NCBI RefSeq assembly: GCF_938017615.1 | Contig: NZ_CALIJA010000160.1 | Span: 1-5,103 of the forward strand | DNA length: 5,103 bases | Reading direction: 5' to 3' | From: an uncultured Campylobacter sp. | GTDB taxonomy: Bacteria; Campylobacterota; Campylobacteria; Campylobacterales; Campylobacteraceae | Shown here: in pieces, positions 3,888-5,103 of the stretch | How the letters are laid out: the number at the start of each line of letters is the position of its first letter | Position numbering within the stretch: position 1 is the first letter of the stretch | Position numbers and translations under genes: made by a program | The notes under the pieces: model-generated | Database searches by the model: none | The model's input: the letters and a program-made list of their open reading frames with translations, nothing else | Told to the model about the DNA's origin: nothing

Positions 3888-4904
3888 ATGGACAGAATTG
3901 TAGAGATCGAAAAGATGCAGCTCGATGAGAGCGTGGAGAGCTCGCTGCGCCCGTCGAGCTTCGAGGATTACGTGGGGCAGGAGAAGATCAAATCGAACCT
4001 CGCTATCGCGATCGCCGCGGCGAAAAAGCGCGCCGACGTGCTCGATCACGTGCTTTTTTACGGGCCGCCGGGGCTCGGCAAAACCACGCTGGCGCATATC
4101 ATCGCCGCTCAGATGGGCGCCGCTATCAAGGTCACCGCCGCGCCGATGATCGAAAAGGCGGGCGATCTGGCGGCGATTTTGACGAACCTGCAAAGCGGCG
4201 ACGTGCTTTTCATCGACGAGATCCACCGCCTAAGCCCCGCGATCGAAGAGGTGCTGTATTCGGCGATGGAGGACTTCCGCCTCGACATTATCATCGGCTC
4301 GGGTCCCGCCGCGCAAACCATCAAGATCGACATTCCGCACTTTACGCTCATCGGCGCCACGACGCGCGCGGGCATGATCTCGGCGCCGCTGCGAGATCGC
4401 TTCGGCATGCAGTTTCGCTTGCAGTTTTACACGCACGCCGAGCTTGCGCGGATAGTGCAGATCGCTTCTGTTAAACTCGGAAAAGAGAGCGCGGCAGACG
4501 CCAGCGCCGAGATCGCGCGTCGCTCCCGCGGTACTCCGCGTATTGCGCTGAGGCTACTGCGCCGCATACGCGATTTTGCCGAGGTGCGCGACGAGGGCGC
4601 TATCTCGCACGATCGCGCGCGCGAAGGGCTCGAGGCGCTGGGCGTGGACGAGCAGGGCTTTGACGAGATGGATATAAAATATTTGGAAATTTTATTTGAC
4701 GCCAAGCGCCGCGCCTTGGGGCTTAGCACGATCGCGGCGGCGCTTAGCGAGGATGAGGGCACGATCGAGGATGTCATCGAGCCCTATCTGCTCGCCAACG
4801 GCTACATCGAAAAGACCGCCAAAGGCCGCATCGCAACCGATAAGGCGCGCGAGGCGCTCGGTCGCGTGCTAAAGGTCGCGGAGAGGAATCTGTTTGAGGA
4901 ATAG
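3888..4904 (+). CDS. ruvB: Holliday junction branch migration DNA helicase RuvB
   Basis: RuvB is the hexameric AAA+ motor that, with RuvA, pumps DNA through Holliday junctions in recombination and fork repair before RuvC cuts them. The 338 residues match the family length. The start region has RPSSFEDYVGQE (21-32). Walker A is GPPGLGKTT (59-67) and Walker B with the RuvB-type box is FIDEIH (108-113). Sensor 1 is GATTRAG (156-162), the arginine finger is Arg169 in APLRDRFG, and sensor 2 is RGTPR (214-218). The C-terminal winged helix that contacts DNA covers about 265-330, including TIEDVIEPYL and the GRIATDKA end. The ATG fits the family N-terminus. ruvA and ruvC are not in the window; ruv genes are usually scattered in this phylum. 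Several long frames in other phases here are shadows of its GC-rich codons. Confidence 0.97.
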   Translation: MDRIVEIEKMQLDESVESSLRPSSFEDYVGQEKIKSNLAIAIAAAKKRADVLDHVLFYGPPGLGKTTLAHIIAAQMGAAIKVTAAPMIEKAGDLAAILTNLQSGDVLFIDEIHRLSPAIEEVLYSAMEDFRLDIIIGSGPAAQTIKIDIPHFTLIGATTRAGMISAPLRDRFGMQFRLQFYTHAELARIVQIASVKLGKESAADASAEIARRSRGTPRIALRLLRRIRDFAEVRDEGAISHDRAREGLEALGVDEQGFDEMDIKYLEILFDAKRRALGLSTIAAALSEDEGTIEDVIEPYLLANGYIEKTAKGRIATDKAREALGRVLKVAERNLFEE

Positions 4905-4995
4905 GGCGGATGAAATTTTATACTTCACGGCGCTAAGTCAAGCTACGCAGGCGAAGACCCTACCGTGGCGATTTTGTATATTTGGTCTTTGAATT

Positions 4996-5103
4996 TTGCT
5001 TGGTTTTAAAATTTCTTCAGATTTAAAATTTAAAGCGGGAGATTTTGTAAATTTAGAGCAAATTTATTATCGCTCAATAAAACATCCAAAAGAATATGAA
5101 GGG
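4996..5103 (+). CDS. Possible partial ORF running off the right edge
   Basis: After a TGA at 4990-4992 one frame stays open for 37 codons to the last base. From a TTG at 4996 it would read MLGFKISSDLKFKAGDF and end IKHPKEYEG at the edge. The wording looks protein-like (charged, with aromatic pairs) but there is no ribosome site before the TTG and no ATG. It may be the start of the next gene, a fragment of a broken gene, or chance in AT-rich DNA. I recognise no family. Confidence 0.3.
   Translation, partial: MLGFKISSDLKFKAGDFVNLEQIYYRSIKHPKEYEG

Noticed and set aside
3834..4777. Several 68-130-codon frames on the minus strand, and one of 74 codons on the plus strand, over ruvB
   Set aside because: All overlap the full-length RuvB frame, with Arg/Ala/Ser-rich wording typical of shadows of GC-rich codons.
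4911..4937. ATG frame right after ruvB (MKFYTSRR)
   Set aside because: It ends at TAA after eight codons; too short to support, although it has a typical Campylobacter gene-start look.

Overview
The window reads as chromosomal DNA of a Campylobacter species (Campylobacterota). The clearest marker is a tmRNA gene whose tag decodes to ANNVKFAPAYAKAA, which I recall as the Campylobacter tag. Supporting signs are GC-rich coding stretches (hand counts of 57-72% in sampled panB and ruvB lines) set in non-coding DNA crowded with AAATTT/AAATTC motifs, and promoters that rely on an extended -10. The overall GC suggests one of the moderate-GC oral species (C. gracilis, showae or rectus type) rather than C. 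jejuni; that is inference.

Layout, left to right. Bases 1-524 hold a small low-GC minus-strand operon: a predicted 35-residue basic peptide, then a 132-residue lipoprotein overlapping it by ATGA, then an orphan Shine-Dalgarno at the left edge pointing to a further gene outside the window. A candidate -10 lies near 585. Bases 697-1058 are ssrA (tmRNA) on the minus strand, with a near-consensus promoter. That promoter is divergent from the panB promoter, and both sit in about 100 bp. panB (1157-1954, plus) encodes ketopantoate hydroxymethyltransferase with all expected catalytic residues. A 399-bp gene-free stretch rich in inverted repeats follows. Next is an unrecognised membrane-anchored 225-residue protein that starts with TTG (2354-3031). 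Then comes an 856-bp gene-free region (3032-3887) with 29 RAATTY hexamers, partly at regular 12-15 bp spacing. ruvB (3888-4904) encodes the Holliday junction branch-migration motor, complete with all AAA+ motifs. The last 200 bp hold one frame open to the right edge, with no convincing start.

The genes are not one pathway. ssrA (ribosome rescue), panB (pantothenate/CoA) and ruvB (recombination) are housekeeping genes. As I remember it, panB and ruvB are neighbours in related epsilonproteobacteria, so the 225-residue gene and its repeat-rich flanks look like later additions between them. The low-GC lipoprotein operon directly beyond the 3' end of ssrA fits the usual position of an integrated island, but no integrase or att repeat is visible here.

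The most unusual signal is the RAATTY-dense spacer before ruvB. RAATTY is the site I recall for the CtsM methyltransferase, which marks self DNA for natural transformation in C. jejuni. The spacer could therefore act as a hot uptake or methylation tract, or it may simply reflect how this species fills its intergenic DNA. No CRISPR array, IS element or defence system was found.
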